Below, piece by piece: positions 7,460-16,161 of a stretch of DNA of 64,000 nt (position 1 is its first letter; the number at the start of each line of letters is the position of its first letter). A program made the position numbers and the translations under genes. Where the stretch lies: NCBI RefSeq assembly GCF_009663395.1, contig NZ_QKNW01000001.1, positions 558,001 to 622,000 on the forward strand. The letters run 5' to 3'. The notes beneath the pieces were generated by a model that saw only the letters and a program-made list of their open reading frames with translations, had not been told where the DNA came from and did no database searches. This DNA comes from Halosegnis longus. Lineage in GTDB: Archaea; Halobacteriota; Halobacteria; Halobacteriales; Haloarculaceae.

Positions 7460-8275
7460 TCAGGCGATGGTGAACAAGACGAGATTGTGGACGCCGGGGC
7501 CGAAGCCGACGGCGGCCACCAGCCCGAGAACCAGCGACCCCTCGCCCGGGTCGTCGCGGACGTAGTCCCGGAAGGCGAACAGCACGAGCGTCGCGACGAC
7601 GATCTTCACGAGGACGAACAGCCACGCCTCGCCGAACACGGCTGCGGGCGGGAGACCGTTGCCGGCCTCGATGAGCGCGGCCGATAGCGGCGTCTGCTCG
7701 CCGAAGCCGAGGGCGATGCCCTGTGCCGTCGAGATGCCGTCGAGCGTGTGGCCGAACAGGGCGAGCACGCCCGGAAGCCCCGTGACGCCGACCCACGAGC
7801 GAACGGCGAGCCAGAGACCGCCCGTGACCACGACCGACAGCGCCAGCGCGCGCACCGGTCCGGCGGGCGTCACGGTCCCCGTGGCGAGGGCGTACCGGAT
7901 TCCCACGCCGACGAGAACGGCGAAACAGGCGCTGCCGGCGAGTGCGAGCGCGCCCGGAACGCCGGCGAGCGACCACGCATCTGCGGGGCGGTCGGCGACG
8001 GCGAGCCAGAGTGCGCCGGCGACGACGAACGTCGTCGCGTACACGGTCGGGTTTCCGAACAGCGGGGCGACAACGTCGGGGACGGCGTCGGCCTGATACA
8101 GCGCGTAGCCGGCCGCGCCGGTCGCCATCCACGGTGCGAACCCGCCGACGACTGCCGGCGTAACCGCGGGGCGGCGACGGCGGAGACCGAGCCCGACGGC
8201 CCCGAGACCGAGGAGGACGGCGAGTAGATACGGCAGCGGCGGGAGGGCCGTGCCGGCGGGCAACAGCGGTGACAT
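7460..8275 (-). CDS. DUF63 family integral membrane protein
   Basis: A 271-residue protein with about eight hydrophobic helices. It carries the DUF63 hallmark FGHTLDGISTAQGIALGF followed by GEQTPLS and a C-terminal GFGPGVHNLVLFTIA. DUF63 proteins are common in archaea and their function is unknown. Start ATG 8275 gives MSPLLPAG at the edge of the first membrane segment. It is transcribed with the kinase and four-span membrane gene downstream, and is divergent from the gene at 8361. Confidence 0.88.
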   Translation of the reverse strand: MSPLLPAGTALPPLPYLLAVLLGLGAVGLGLRRRRPAVTPAVVGGFAPWMATGAAGYALYQADAVPDVVAPLFGNPTVYATTFVVAGALWLAVADRPADAWSLAGVPGALALAGSACFAVLVGVGIRYALATGTVTPAGPVRALALSVVVTGGLWLAVRSWVGVTGLPGVLALFGHTLDGISTAQGIALGFGEQTPLSAALIEAGNGLPPAAVFGEAWLFVLVKIVVATLVLFAFRDYVRDDPGEGSLVLGLVAAVGFGPGVHNLVLFTIA

Positions 8276-8360
8276 ACTCGTGGGGTCTCCCGCGCGAGTG
8301 AAAGCGTTGTGGACTTGCCGCTGGTCTGGCCGTTATCAGCGTCGAGCCCGAACTACTTGG

Positions 8361-8747
8361 GTGTCTGTGAGTTCGCAGTACGAAGCCGGGGTCTGCAACA
8401 TCGGGGGCAGCGAGCGACGGAGGCGACGGCGCTACGCCGCGGTTGCCTTCGTCGCCGCCCTCGCGTATCTGGTCGTCGTGCTCGCGAGTTCGCTCCCGAC
8501 GCTGCTGCTCGTCGGCCTGTTCGTTCCACTCGCTATCGGCTTCGAGATGGCGCTGCAGGCCCGCCGAGCCTTCTGTGCGAGCCTCGCACTCTCGGGCGAG
8601 TACGCCTTCGACGACGAGCGCGGGCAGGTGGCCGACTCCGACGCGCGACGGACCGACCGCGCGGCCGGGCTGAAGCTCACCGTGCTCGGCATCGCCGGGG
8701 GCGCTGTCACGACGGCCGTCGTCTACGGCGTCGTGAGCCTGCTGTAG
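8361..8747 (+). CDS. Haloarchaeal conserved two- to three-span membrane protein
   Basis: About 128 residues. It begins VSVSSQYEAGVCNIGGSE followed by a poly-Arg stretch, then three hydrophobic segments: YAAVAFVAALAYLVVVLA, TLLLVGLFVPLAIGFEMAL and LGIAGGAVTTAVVYGVVSLL. The pattern of a short cytoplasmic CNIG motif, a basic stretch and membrane helices recurs in haloarchaeal genomes in my memory, without known function. The true start is probably GTG 8361 or the in-frame GTG at 8367. The longer frame from 8250 would run antisense over the divergent DUF63 gene. Confidence 0.7.
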   Translation: MSVSSQYEAGVCNIGGSERRRRRRYAAVAFVAALAYLVVVLASSLPTLLLVGLFVPLAIGFEMALQARRAFCASLALSGEYAFDDERGQVADSDARRTDRAAGLKLTVLGIAGGAVTTAVVYGVVSLL

Positions 8748-8789
8748 CGCGACCGGGACGTTTTCCATCACGGCTTTCGAGTGTCGGGT

Positions 8790-9425
8790 ATGAACCGCGA
8801 GGCACTCGCCGCCAGCATCGACCACACCGTTCTCGGTCCGGAGACGACACGCTCGGACGTGACGACGGTCCTCGACGAGGCCGCCGAGTACGGGATGAAC
8901 GCCTGCATCCCGCCCTGTTACGTCGCCGAGGCGAGCGAGTACGCCCCGGACGTGCGCCTCGCGACGGTCATCGGCTTCCCGCACGGGCAGCACGCACCCG
9001 GGGCGAAGGAGTGCGAGGCCGAACTCGCGTGGGAGGCCGGCGCAGACGAGCTGGATATCGTCATCAACGTCGGCAGGCTTCGCGCCGGCGACGACGAAGC
9101 CGTGCAGGCAGAACTGGAGGCCGTCGTCGCGGCCGTCCCCATCCCGGTGAAGATCATCATCGAGACGGCGCTCCTGAGCGAGGCGGAGAAACACCGCGCC
9201 TGCGAGGCGGCCCGCGACGCCGGCGCTGACATGGTCAAAACGTCGACCGGGTTCGCGGACGGCGGCGCGACCGTTGAAGACGTAGAGCTGATGAGCGAGT
9301 ATCTCCCCGTGAAGGCCTCCGGCGGCGTCGGGAGCTACGAGGCGGCGCTGGCGATGTTCGACGCCGGCGCGGAGCGTATCGGCGCGTCTTCGGGCGTCGC
9401 TATCGTCGACGGGTACGAGGACTGA
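8790..9425 (+). CDS. deoC: Deoxyribose-phosphate aldolase
   Basis: A 211-residue class I aldolase that splits 2-deoxyribose-5-phosphate into glyceraldehyde-3-phosphate and acetaldehyde. The Schiff-base lysine is Lys150 in VKTSTGF; the proton-relay lysine lies in PVKASGGVG and the catalytic Asp is Asp89 in [10 protein letters not shown]. Length and motif order match short archaeal DERA. ATG 8790 is preferred over an in-frame GTG at 8781. It would serve deoxynucleoside salvage, perhaps with the PfkB kinase upstream, although the two are on opposite strands. Confidence 0.95.
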   Translation: MNREALAASIDHTVLGPETTRSDVTTVLDEAAEYGMNACIPPCYVAEASEYAPDVRLATVIGFPHGQHAPGAKECEAELAWEAGADELDIVINVGRLRAGDDEAVQAELEAVVAAVPIPVKIIIETALLSEAEKHRACEAARDAGADMVKTSTGFADGGATVEDVELMSEYLPVKASGGVGSYEAALAMFDAGAERIGASSGVAIVDGYED

Positions 9426-9475
9426 GTCACCGAAGCGTCGCGTTTTTGCTCGCGCGTCCGTTTGTACGCGTACGA

Positions 9476-10756
9476 ATGGCCCGCTATCACATCGAGACGT
9501 ACGGCTGTACCTCGAACCGCGGCGAGAGCCGCGAAATCGAGCGGCGGCTCCGCGACGCGGGCCACCACCGCACCGACCTCGCCGAGGCTGACGTCGCCAT
9601 CCTCAACACCTGCACCGTGGTCGAGAAGACCGAGCGCAACATGCTCCGGCGGGCCGAGGAACTCGAAGCCGAGGTGGCAGATCTCATCGTCACCGGCTGC
9701 ATGGCGCTGGCACAGGGCGAGGAGTTCGCCGACATCGACGCACAGGTGCTCCACTGGGAGGAGGTGCCGACGGCCGTCACCAACGGGGAGTGTCCGACGA
9801 CGACGCCCGACGCCGAGCCGATTCTCGACGGCGAAATCGGAATTCTCCCGATTGCCCGCGGCTGCATGTCGAACTGCTCGTACTGCATCACGAAGTTCGC
9901 GACCGGGCGCATCGACTCCCCGCCCGTCGAAGCGAACGTCGAGAAGGCGCGCGCGCTCGTCCACGCCGGCGCGAGCGAGATTCGCGTCACCGGCCAGGAC
10001 ACGGGCGTCTACGGCTGGGACGAGGGCGAGCGCAAGCTGCCCGAACTGCTCGACCGTATCTGCGCCATCGACGGCGACTTTCGGGTTCGGCTCGGGATGG
10101 CCAACCCCGGCGGGATTCACGGCATCCACGAGGAGCTGGTCGAGGTGTTCGCCGACAACGAGAAGCTGTACAACTTCATTCACCTGCCCGTCCAGTCCGG
10201 CTCCGACGACGTGCTCGAAGAGATGCGCCGCCAGCACAGAGTGGGAAAGTTCCGCGAAATCGTGGAGACGTTCGACGACCGGCTCGACCACTGGACGCTC
10301 TCGACTGATTTCATCGTCGGCTTCCCGACCGAGACGGACGCCGACCACGAGCAGTCGATGGAGCTGCTTCGCGAGGTGCGCCCGGAGAAGATCAACGTCA
10401 CGCGGTTCTCGAAGCGGCCGGGCACCGACGCGGCCGACATGAAGGGGCTGGGCGGCCAGACGAAGAAGGACCGCTCGAAGGCGATGTCCGAACTGAAGAT
10501 GGACGTGGTCGGGGAGGCCTACGGGTCGATGGTGGGCGAGCGCCACGAGGTGCTCGTCGTCGAGGAGGGGACCGGCGACTCGGTGAAGTGTCGCGACGGC
10601 GCCTACCGACAGCTCATCGTCCAGCACGCGGGCGAGCACGGCGTCGAACCGGGCGATTTCCTCACCGTCGAGGTGACGGGCGCACAGTCCGTCTACGCGT
10701 TCGCCACCCCCGTCTCGACCCCGGAGTCCGACGAGGACCTCGCCATCGCCGACTGA
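9476..10756 (+). CDS. tRNA t6A37 methylthiotransferase (archaeal MtaB type)
   Basis: A 426-residue radical SAM methylthiotransferase, the archaeal/eukaryotic e-MtaB (CDKAL1-like) group that converts t6A37 of tRNA to ms2t6A. The N-terminal UPF0004 domain binds the auxiliary cluster through three cysteines (YGCTSN, NTCTV, TGCMAL). The radical SAM cluster motif CMSNCSYC is near residue 132, and a C-terminal TRAM domain follows. ATG 9476 gives the usual MARYHIETYG start; the frame upstream is short and unconserved. It could work downstream of the KEOPS complex, whose Pcc1 subunit is encoded at 53353. Confidence 0.93.
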   Translation: MARYHIETYGCTSNRGESREIERRLRDAGHHRTDLAEADVAILNTCTVVEKTERNMLRRAEELEAEVADLIVTGCMALAQGEEFADIDAQVLHWEEVPTAVTNGECPTTTPDAEPILDGEIGILPIARGCMSNCSYCITKFATGRIDSPPVEANVEKARALVHAGASEIRVTGQDTGVYGWDEGERKLPELLDRICAIDGDFRVRLGMANPGGIHGIHEELVEVFADNEKLYNFIHLPVQSGSDDVLEEMRRQHRVGKFREIVETFDDRLDHWTLSTDFIVGFPTETDADHEQSMELLREVRPEKINVTRFSKRPGTDAADMKGLGGQTKKDRSKAMSELKMDVVGEAYGSMVGERHEVLVVEEGTGDSVKCRDGAYRQLIVQHAGEHGVEPGDFLTVEVTGAQSVYAFATPVSTPESDEDLAIAD

Positions 10757-10811
10757 GCAGACGACGCTTGACTGGCGCGGATTTTTACCCACGACCGGCC
10801 CACCACCAGGT

Positions 10812-11735
10812 ATGGCCGACCACGAACTCGCACGCGAGGACGACCACGTCCACTACGATTTCGACCGCGAGCGCGACCCCGTCTTGACAGTCGATTCGGG
10901 CGAGACAGTCGCCGTCGAGTGTGTCGACGCCGGCGACGGGCAGCTCCCGCCGGACGCCGCACCCGAGGACGTACAGGCCGTCGACGCGCCGGGCCACCCG
11001 ATGACCGGCCCAATCGCAGTCGAGGGGGCAGAGCCGGGTGACACCCTTGCCGTCGAGATTCTGGACGTGAGCCACGTGGGTATCGGGTGGACCTACGTCG
11101 CGCCGGGAGCCGGCTTCCTCCCCGAGGAGTTCCCCGACTTCGCCGTCCACACGTGGGACCTCGACGGCGACGTGGGCTACTTCCACGGCATCGAGGTGCC
11201 GCTTCACCCGTTCCCCGGCAATCTCGGACTCGCGCCCGCCGAACCGGGCCCCCACTCCACGATTCCGCCCCGCGACGTTGGCGGTAATCTCGACATCAAG
11301 CATCTGACTCCCGGGTCGACCCTGTATCTCCCCGTCGAGGTTGCGGGCGGTCTCTTCTCCATCGGTGACCTCCACGCCGCACAGGGCGACGGCGAGGTGT
11401 GTATCACGGCCGTCGAGATTCCGGGGACGGTGACGGTTCGGCTTCGGCTGGCCGACCGCGACGTGGATGGACCGCAGTTAGACACGAGTGGACCGTTCGC
11501 GCCGGCCGGCCACGTCGACGGCGAGGTGGACGTGCGGGCCGTCGCCGGCCTCGGCGACGACGTGAACGAGGCGTCCCGCGAGGCAGTCAGGGAGATGATT
11601 GCCCTGCTCGTCGACGAAACCGACCTCACCCGCGAGCAGGCGTACATGCTCTGCTCGACGGCGGTCGACCTGAAGGTGAGCGAGGTCGTGAATCAGACGG
11701 TCGTCGTGACGGCGTATCTCGGCGTCCGGCTCTAG
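10812..11735 (+). CDS. Acetamidase/formamidase family protein
   Basis: A 307-residue protein of the FmdA/AmdA family, which hydrolyses short amides to ammonia and a carboxylate. Family blocks include GHPMTGPIAVEGAEPGDTL, GNLGLAPAEPG, RDVGGNLDIKHLTPGSTLYL and DLHAAQGDGEVCITAVE. The last two carry the conserved Asp and His/Glu residues that bind the metal in this family. The start ATG follows a short 55-bp gap after the methylthiotransferase gene. The substrate is not defined; formamide or acetamide use is the family expectation. Confidence 0.9.
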   Translation: MADHELAREDDHVHYDFDRERDPVLTVDSGETVAVECVDAGDGQLPPDAAPEDVQAVDAPGHPMTGPIAVEGAEPGDTLAVEILDVSHVGIGWTYVAPGAGFLPEEFPDFAVHTWDLDGDVGYFHGIEVPLHPFPGNLGLAPAEPGPHSTIPPRDVGGNLDIKHLTPGSTLYLPVEVAGGLFSIGDLHAAQGDGEVCITAVEIPGTVTVRLRLADRDVDGPQLDTSGPFAPAGHVDGEVDVRAVAGLGDDVNEASREAVREMIALLVDETDLTREQAYMLCSTAVDLKVSEVVNQTVVVTAYLGVRL

Positions 11736-11736
11736 G

Positions 11737-12657
11737 TTACTCCTCTTCGAAGGCGGCGAGGCGGTCCACCTCGCTGTCGGCTTTCCACTCGTCCAACTCC
11801 TTCGGGTCGACGTGGACGAACACGTCGTCCACTTCCGGTATCTCGCGCACCGACTGGACGACGGCCGTCTCGATGTCGTGGGCCTCCCGGACGGTCGTGG
11901 CCCCCTCGATTTCGATGTGGAGCGACACGTCGACCTCCGGGCCGACGTAGTGGGCGACCACGTCGTGTGCGCCGGCCACGTCGGGGTGTGCGAGCGCGCG
12001 CTTGAGAATCTCGGCGCGGAGTTCGTCGGACGGTGCCCCGCCGACGAGGTAGGTGAGGTTGTCGCGCACGACCTCGACCCCGGTGTAGCCGATGGCGACG
12101 CTGACGACGAGCGCGGCGACGGGGTCGAGCAGCGGGAGGCCGGCCTGTGCGCCGAGGACGCCGAACAGCGCCGCTCCGCCCGCGAGGATATCGTTGCGGT
12201 TGTCGAGTGCGGTCGCGCGGAGCGCGGGCGACTGCTCTCGGTTCGCGACCCGGAGCACGTACCGGTAGAGACCGAACTTCGCGAGCGCGCCGGCGGCGAG
12301 CACGGCGGCGGCGGTCGGGCCGCGCGAGACGGTGATGGACCCGGACAGGAGGGTCGTGATGGCGTTGTACGCGACGGCCCCACCGGCCAGAAAGATACCG
12401 CCGGCGACGACGAGCGAGACGAACGGCTCGATGCGCTCGTGGCCGTGCGGGTGGTCCTCGTCGGCCGGCCGGGTGGTGAGATACAGGCCGGCGAGCACGA
12501 CCGCGGAGTAGGCGCTGTCCGAGAGGCTGTTCGCGGCCTCGGAGCCGACCGCGAGGCTCCCGGTCGTCTGCCAGACGACCGCCTTGACGGCGAATAATCC
12601 GAGGTTCGCGACGAGGATGACGAGACCGACCCGTCGCAGCGACTCCGCGCGGGACAT
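11737..12657 (-). CDS. Cation diffusion facilitator (CDF) metal efflux protein
   Basis: A 306-residue CDF transporter with six membrane helices and a C-terminal cytoplasmic dimerisation domain ending around VDDVFVHVDPKEL. The transport site reads NxxxD in TM2 (Asn43, Asp47, in ANSLSDS) and DxxxD in TM5 (ALDNRND). Known Zn-type CDFs use H/DxxxD pairs, while the Asn/Asp pattern is closer to Mn/Fe-type members. A short histidine-bearing loop (DEDHPHGHER) follows TM2. It is convergent with the amidase gene (one base apart) and divergent from larC, 80 bp away. Confidence 0.9.
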   Translation of the reverse strand: MSRAESLRRVGLVILVANLGLFAVKAVVWQTTGSLAVGSEAANSLSDSAYSAVVLAGLYLTTRPADEDHPHGHERIEPFVSLVVAGGIFLAGGAVAYNAITTLLSGSITVSRGPTAAAVLAAGALAKFGLYRYVLRVANREQSPALRATALDNRNDILAGGAALFGVLGAQAGLPLLDPVAALVVSVAIGYTGVEVVRDNLTYLVGGAPSDELRAEILKRALAHPDVAGAHDVVAHYVGPEVDVSLHIEIEGATTVREAHDIETAVVQSVREIPEVDDVFVHVDPKELDEWKADSEVDRLAAFEEE

Positions 12658-12737
12658 ACCGGAACCTGACGAGCGGGCGACTTGGCTGTGTCGCTCACGG
12701 TCGAACCGCTTTTCGCCGGTGCGGCCCGCTTGCGGGT

Positions 12738-14144
12738 ATGCGAACGCTCGCCTTCGACGGCCGGACGGGTGCGGCCGGCGATATGCTGCTGGCCGCGCTC
12801 CTCGCGGCCGGCGCTGACGCCGACGCACTCACCCCCGTCACCGACGCGCTCCCCGTCGAGTACCACATCGACCGCCGGGACGAACACGGAGTGTCAGCCG
12901 CCACGGTCGACGTGCTCCTGACCGACGAGGGAGGAGACGACGAGAACCGAGACGACGACTCCCCGTCGCTCGATAAAGCCGGTGGACACGGACACAGCCA
13001 CGACGAGGGAGATAGCCACACGCACGAACACGGCGACGGAAGCCACGACCACGAGCACAACGATGAGAGCCACGACCACAGCCACGGTTCTGACGGACAC
13101 ACGCACGACCCGGACGGCCACAGTCACGGCCCTGACGGCCACACCCACGCCGAGGGCCACGGCGTCACCCGCACCTACCCCGAGGTGGTCGGTATCGTGG
13201 AGTCGCTGAACCTAGGCGAGCGCGCCGAATCAATCGCACTCGGAGCGTTCCGACGATTGGGGGAGGCCGAGGCGACGGTTCACGACACCGACCTCGACTC
13301 GACCGCGTTCCACGAGGTGGGGGCCGACGACGCCATCGCCGACATCGTCGGCGTCGCGCTCCTCGTCGCCGACCTCGACCCCGAGGCGGTCGTGACGACG
13401 CCGGTCTTCGCCGGCGGCGGCGAGACCACGATGGCACACGGCACCTATCCGGTTCCAGCGCCCGCGGTCGTCGAGATTGCGAGCGAGGCCGACTGGGAAC
13501 TTCGCGGCGGCCCGGTCGACGAGGAACTGCTCACCCCGACCGGCGCGGCGATTCTGGCCGAACTCGCCGACGGCGCGGAGTCGCTGCCACCCATGGAGGT
13601 GACGGAGTCGGGCTACGGCGCGGGAACGCTCTCGCTTCCCGACCGGCCGAACGTCGTCCGCGCGGTCGTCGGCGAGGCACGTTCGGGACTCGTGCGCGAC
13701 GAGATTCGCGTGCTGGAGACGAATCTCGACGACGCCAGCCCCGAACTGTTGGGGAGTCTCCAGCGCTCGCTGAAGGCGGTGGGTGCACGCGACGTGAGCA
13801 TCGTCCCGGTGACGATGAAGAAGGGGCGACCCGGCCACCTGGTGAAGGTCATCGTCCGCCCGCCGGACGTGCAGGCGGTGGCGCGGCGACTCGCCGAGGA
13901 GACCGGCACTCTCGGCGTCCGGGAGACGGGCGCTGGCCACCGGTGGGTCGCGACACGCGCGTTCGAGACGGCCGAACTCGACATCGACGGTGAGACGTAC
14001 GGCGTGAGCGTGAAGGTCGCCAGCGACGCCGACGGGACGACCTACGACGTGAGCGCGGAGTTCGATGACGCCGACGCCGTCGCGGAGGCGACGGGGCTGT
14101 CGGTGCGTGAAGTGATGCGCCGCGCCGAAGCACAGGTTCGCTAG
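12738..14144 (+). CDS. larC: Nickel-pincer cofactor synthase LarC with a His-rich insert
   Basis: A 468-residue LarC (DUF111), the enzyme that inserts nickel into the pyridinium bisthiocarboxylate mononucleotide cofactor. The N terminus MRTLAFDGRTGAAGDMLLAA and the later FHEVGADDAIADIVGVA and DEELLTPTGAAIL blocks are typical. Residues ~84-142 form an insert with 19 histidines in a repeating His-x-His pattern with Asp, Ser and Gly, a probable metal-binding or storage loop. The protein is a single uninterrupted frame, unlike lactobacilli where larC is made by frameshifting. I find no larB, larE or lactate racemase gene in this window. Confidence 0.92.
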   Translation: MRTLAFDGRTGAAGDMLLAALLAAGADADALTPVTDALPVEYHIDRRDEHGVSAATVDVLLTDEGGDDENRDDDSPSLDKAGGHGHSHDEGDSHTHEHGDGSHDHEHNDESHDHSHGSDGHTHDPDGHSHGPDGHTHAEGHGVTRTYPEVVGIVESLNLGERAESIALGAFRRLGEAEATVHDTDLDSTAFHEVGADDAIADIVGVALLVADLDPEAVVTTPVFAGGGETTMAHGTYPVPAPAVVEIASEADWELRGGPVDEELLTPTGAAILAELADGAESLPPMEVTESGYGAGTLSLPDRPNVVRAVVGEARSGLVRDEIRVLETNLDDASPELLGSLQRSLKAVGARDVSIVPVTMKKGRPGHLVKVIVRPPDVQAVARRLAEETGTLGVRETGAGHRWVATRAFETAELDIDGETYGVSVKVASDADGTTYDVSAEFDDADAVAEATGLSVREVMRRAEAQVR

Positions 14145-14869
14145 TCGGGTCGTTCGTGTTCCGCGAGCGCGGCGTCGAGCGTGAGGTCGCCGCGCGCGAC
14201 CCTGCGGGCGAGGTCGGCGTCGATGGTGCGGTCGTTGTCGCTCTGCTCGCGCGAGCGGCGCTTGATCTGTTGAATCTCGCCGGCCGTGGGTTCGATATCG
14301 CGCTCCTCGGTCTCGTCGCCGGCGATGCGGGCGATGTTGACGGCCGCGAGCACGTCACCCATCCCGCGCGCGCCGGTGCCGAGGGCGGGGGTCGTCCCCG
14401 TTTCGTCCACGAGTTCGACGGTGTACCCTTCGAGCGCGTCGATGATGCGCGCACTCTGGAGTCGGGAGCCGTCGCCGACGCGAATCAGGGGGTCGTCCAC
14501 GCCGTCGAGTTCCTGCGCGATGGTTTCGCCGACGTGGTCGAGCGGGATGTGAAAGGCGGCGACGACGGTGTCGCCGACGAGGACGGCAATCCCGGGGCGG
14601 TCGCCGGGGTCGATACCGACGACCGTGCGCCCGTCGTCGGCCCGGAGGAAGGCGAGCGCTTCCTCGACGCCGCGGCGCGGGGCGTCGGCCGTCGCGCGGA
14701 TGACCGGGGCAACGTCGGGGACGGTGTCGTCGCTCCCAGTGATAATGACATCGCAGTCGGGCATCTCGTCCGTCGTGGGGTCGACGGTGGTGAAGGTGAC
14801 GTTGCGGGCGTCGAGTTCGTCCACCAGCCCGTGGTACAGTTCGAAATCCGTCGTGGCGACGACGAGCAC
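14141..14869 (-). CDS. RNase H-fold (RuvC-like) archaeal protein beside radB
   Basis: A 242-residue protein starting at GTG 14869. After an N-terminal Rossmann-like part (VLVVATTDFELYHGLVDEL) it contains VVGIDPGDRPGIAVLVGD near residue ~95, the first strand of an RNase H/RuvC-type fold with its metal-binding Asp. Later come RVGDGSRLQSARIIDAL and GTGARGMGDVLAAVNIARIAG, which could supply further acidic ligands. The C-terminal part is a helical, charged tail. It is divergently arranged with radB (76 bp between starts), which fits a recombination or repair role, but no function is established that I know of. It overlaps the larC stop by four bases. Confidence 0.75.
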   Translation of the reverse strand: MLVVATTDFELYHGLVDELDARNVTFTTVDPTTDEMPDCDVIITGSDDTVPDVAPVIRATADAPRRGVEEALAFLRADDGRTVVGIDPGDRPGIAVLVGDTVVAAFHIPLDHVGETIAQELDGVDDPLIRVGDGSRLQSARIIDALEGYTVELVDETGTTPALGTGARGMGDVLAAVNIARIAGDETEERDIEPTAGEIQQIKRRSREQSDNDRTIDADLARRVARGDLTLDAALAEHERPD

Positions 14870-14945
14870 AGCCGAGATACGGGGTCGGCGACGAAAAGCG
14901 CCGCGGGAAGCGGGTGTTTTTCGGCGATGCCGCCGAAGCAGGCGT

Positions 14946-15644
14946 GTGAGCGAGCCGATTCCGACGGGGTGTGCGAGCATCGACGACCTGCTGGGCGGGG
15001 GGTTCGAGCGCGGAGCCGTCACGCAGGTGTACGGCCCACCCGCGGCCGGCAAGACGAATCTCGCACTCGCCGCCGCCACGGAGGTCGCCGCCGGTGGCGC
15101 GAAGAGCCTCTACATCGACACCGAGGGCGTCTCCGTCGACCGGTTCGAGCAGCTCGCCGCCGCCCACGCCCGCGACGGCCAAACGCTCGAGGATATCGCC
15201 GGCCGGGTCATCATCTCTGACGCGCTCGACTTTCAGGAGCAGGAGGAGGCCGTCCGCGACGCCGAGGCCTTCGCCGACCAAGTCGACCTCATCGTGCTCG
15301 ACTCCGCGACCGGCTTCTACCGGCTCGAACGCGACAGCGACGACGGCGGCGAGACCCTCCGGACGGTGGCGCGCCAGATTACGCATCTGCTCTCGCTGGC
15401 GCGCAAACACGACATCGCCGTCGTCGCGACGAATCAGGTGTTCACCGACCCCGACAGCGACTCCGACCGCGTGAAACCGCTCGGCGGGAACACCCTCACC
15501 CACTGGTCGGGGGTCGTCCTCCGGGTCGAGCGGTTCCGCGGCGGGATTCGCCGCGCCACCCTGGAGAAACACCGGTCGAAGCCCGCCGGTGAGACGGCCC
15601 GGTTCAGGATTACCGGCGACGGGTTGGAGGCCGTCGAGGAGTAG
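14946..15644 (+). CDS. radB: DNA repair and recombination protein RadB
   Basis: A 232-residue RadA paralogue. Walker A is GPPAAGKT (about residues 31-38) and Walker B is LIVLDSATGF. It lacks the N-terminal HhH domain of RadA, as RadB does, and ends soon after the core. RadB acts as a recombination mediator with RadA in haloarchaea. The start is GTG 14946, directly giving VSEPIPTGCASIDDLLGGGF. It stands divergent from the RNase H-fold gene. Confidence 0.93.
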   Translation: MSEPIPTGCASIDDLLGGGFERGAVTQVYGPPAAGKTNLALAAATEVAAGGAKSLYIDTEGVSVDRFEQLAAAHARDGQTLEDIAGRVIISDALDFQEQEEAVRDAEAFADQVDLIVLDSATGFYRLERDSDDGGETLRTVARQITHLLSLARKHDIAVVATNQVFTDPDSDSDRVKPLGGNTLTHWSGVVLRVERFRGGIRRATLEKHRSKPAGETARFRITGDGLEAVEE

Positions 15645-15645
15645 C

Positions 15646-16065
15646 TTATCGGGAGTCGCGCGCCGTCAGCGTCCCCACGTCGACGCGCACGAGCACGTCG
15701 TCGGGGTCGAAGGTGAGTTTCTCGCCCGCGACGCCCCACGCTTCGGGGTCGTCGCCGTCGAGGTACTCGGGGAAGATGCGGCGGGCCGCGTCGTTGATTT
15801 CGGCCACGTCCTCGCTGACGGTGGCGGTGCCGCGAATCGAGACGTGCCAGCGTTCCTCGGGGTTGCGAACCGAGAGCGCGACCTTCGGATTCTCGCGGAT
15901 ATCGGCCACCTTCTGGCCCTTACCGAGGAACTCGATGACCTCGCGGTCGGGGTCGTAGGCGTACCAGACGGGCGAGACCCGCGGTTCGTCGGCCGTCGTG
16001 GTGGCGACGTGGGCCACGTAGGCGGTGTCGGTCACCAGCTCGGCGGCGTCGGTGTCGAGTGCCAT
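15646..16065 (-). CDS. Pyridoxamine 5'-phosphate oxidase-like flavin protein
   Basis: A 139-residue split-barrel protein. It begins MALDTDAAELVTDTAYVAHV and continues PRVSPVWYAYDPD, then KGQKVADIRENPKVALSVRN, the usual FMN or F420 phosphate-binding region of this superfamily. Proteins of this size bind FMN, F420 or haem. The window encodes several F420 biosynthesis enzymes, so F420 is a candidate, but the sequence alone does not decide. ATG 16065 is the family start; the open frame upstream is not conserved-looking. It is convergent with radB by one base. Confidence 0.85.
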   Translation of the reverse strand: MALDTDAAELVTDTAYVAHVATTTADEPRVSPVWYAYDPDREVIEFLGKGQKVADIRENPKVALSVRNPEERWHVSIRGTATVSEDVAEINDAARRIFPEYLDGDDPEAWGVAGEKLTFDPDDVLVRVDVGTLTARDSR

Positions 16066-16161
16066 ACCGGCGGTACGCCCGCCCGGCGCAAGAAGAGCGA
16101 AGAATCGGCTCGTCTTGCCGGGTTCCCGACGGGCTATGTGACCGACTCGCGAGGGAGAGAC

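Noticed and set aside
7368-9194. 608-residue and similar long antisense frames (also 406-2067 upstream of purS and 59413-61044)
   Set aside because: Composition is typical of shadow frames; real genes on the other strand have start sites, Shine-Dalgarno-free leaderless promoters or family N termini that account for the DNA.
12738-14144. Programmed frameshift in larC as in lactobacilli
   Set aside because: The haloarchaeal gene is one continuous frame with N- and C-terminal domains in the expected order.
11737-14144. CDF transporter and larC as a nickel homeostasis pair
   Set aside because: They are divergent, and the transporter's Asn/Asp metal site is closer to Mn/Fe-type CDFs. The link is not supported by sequence beyond proximity.
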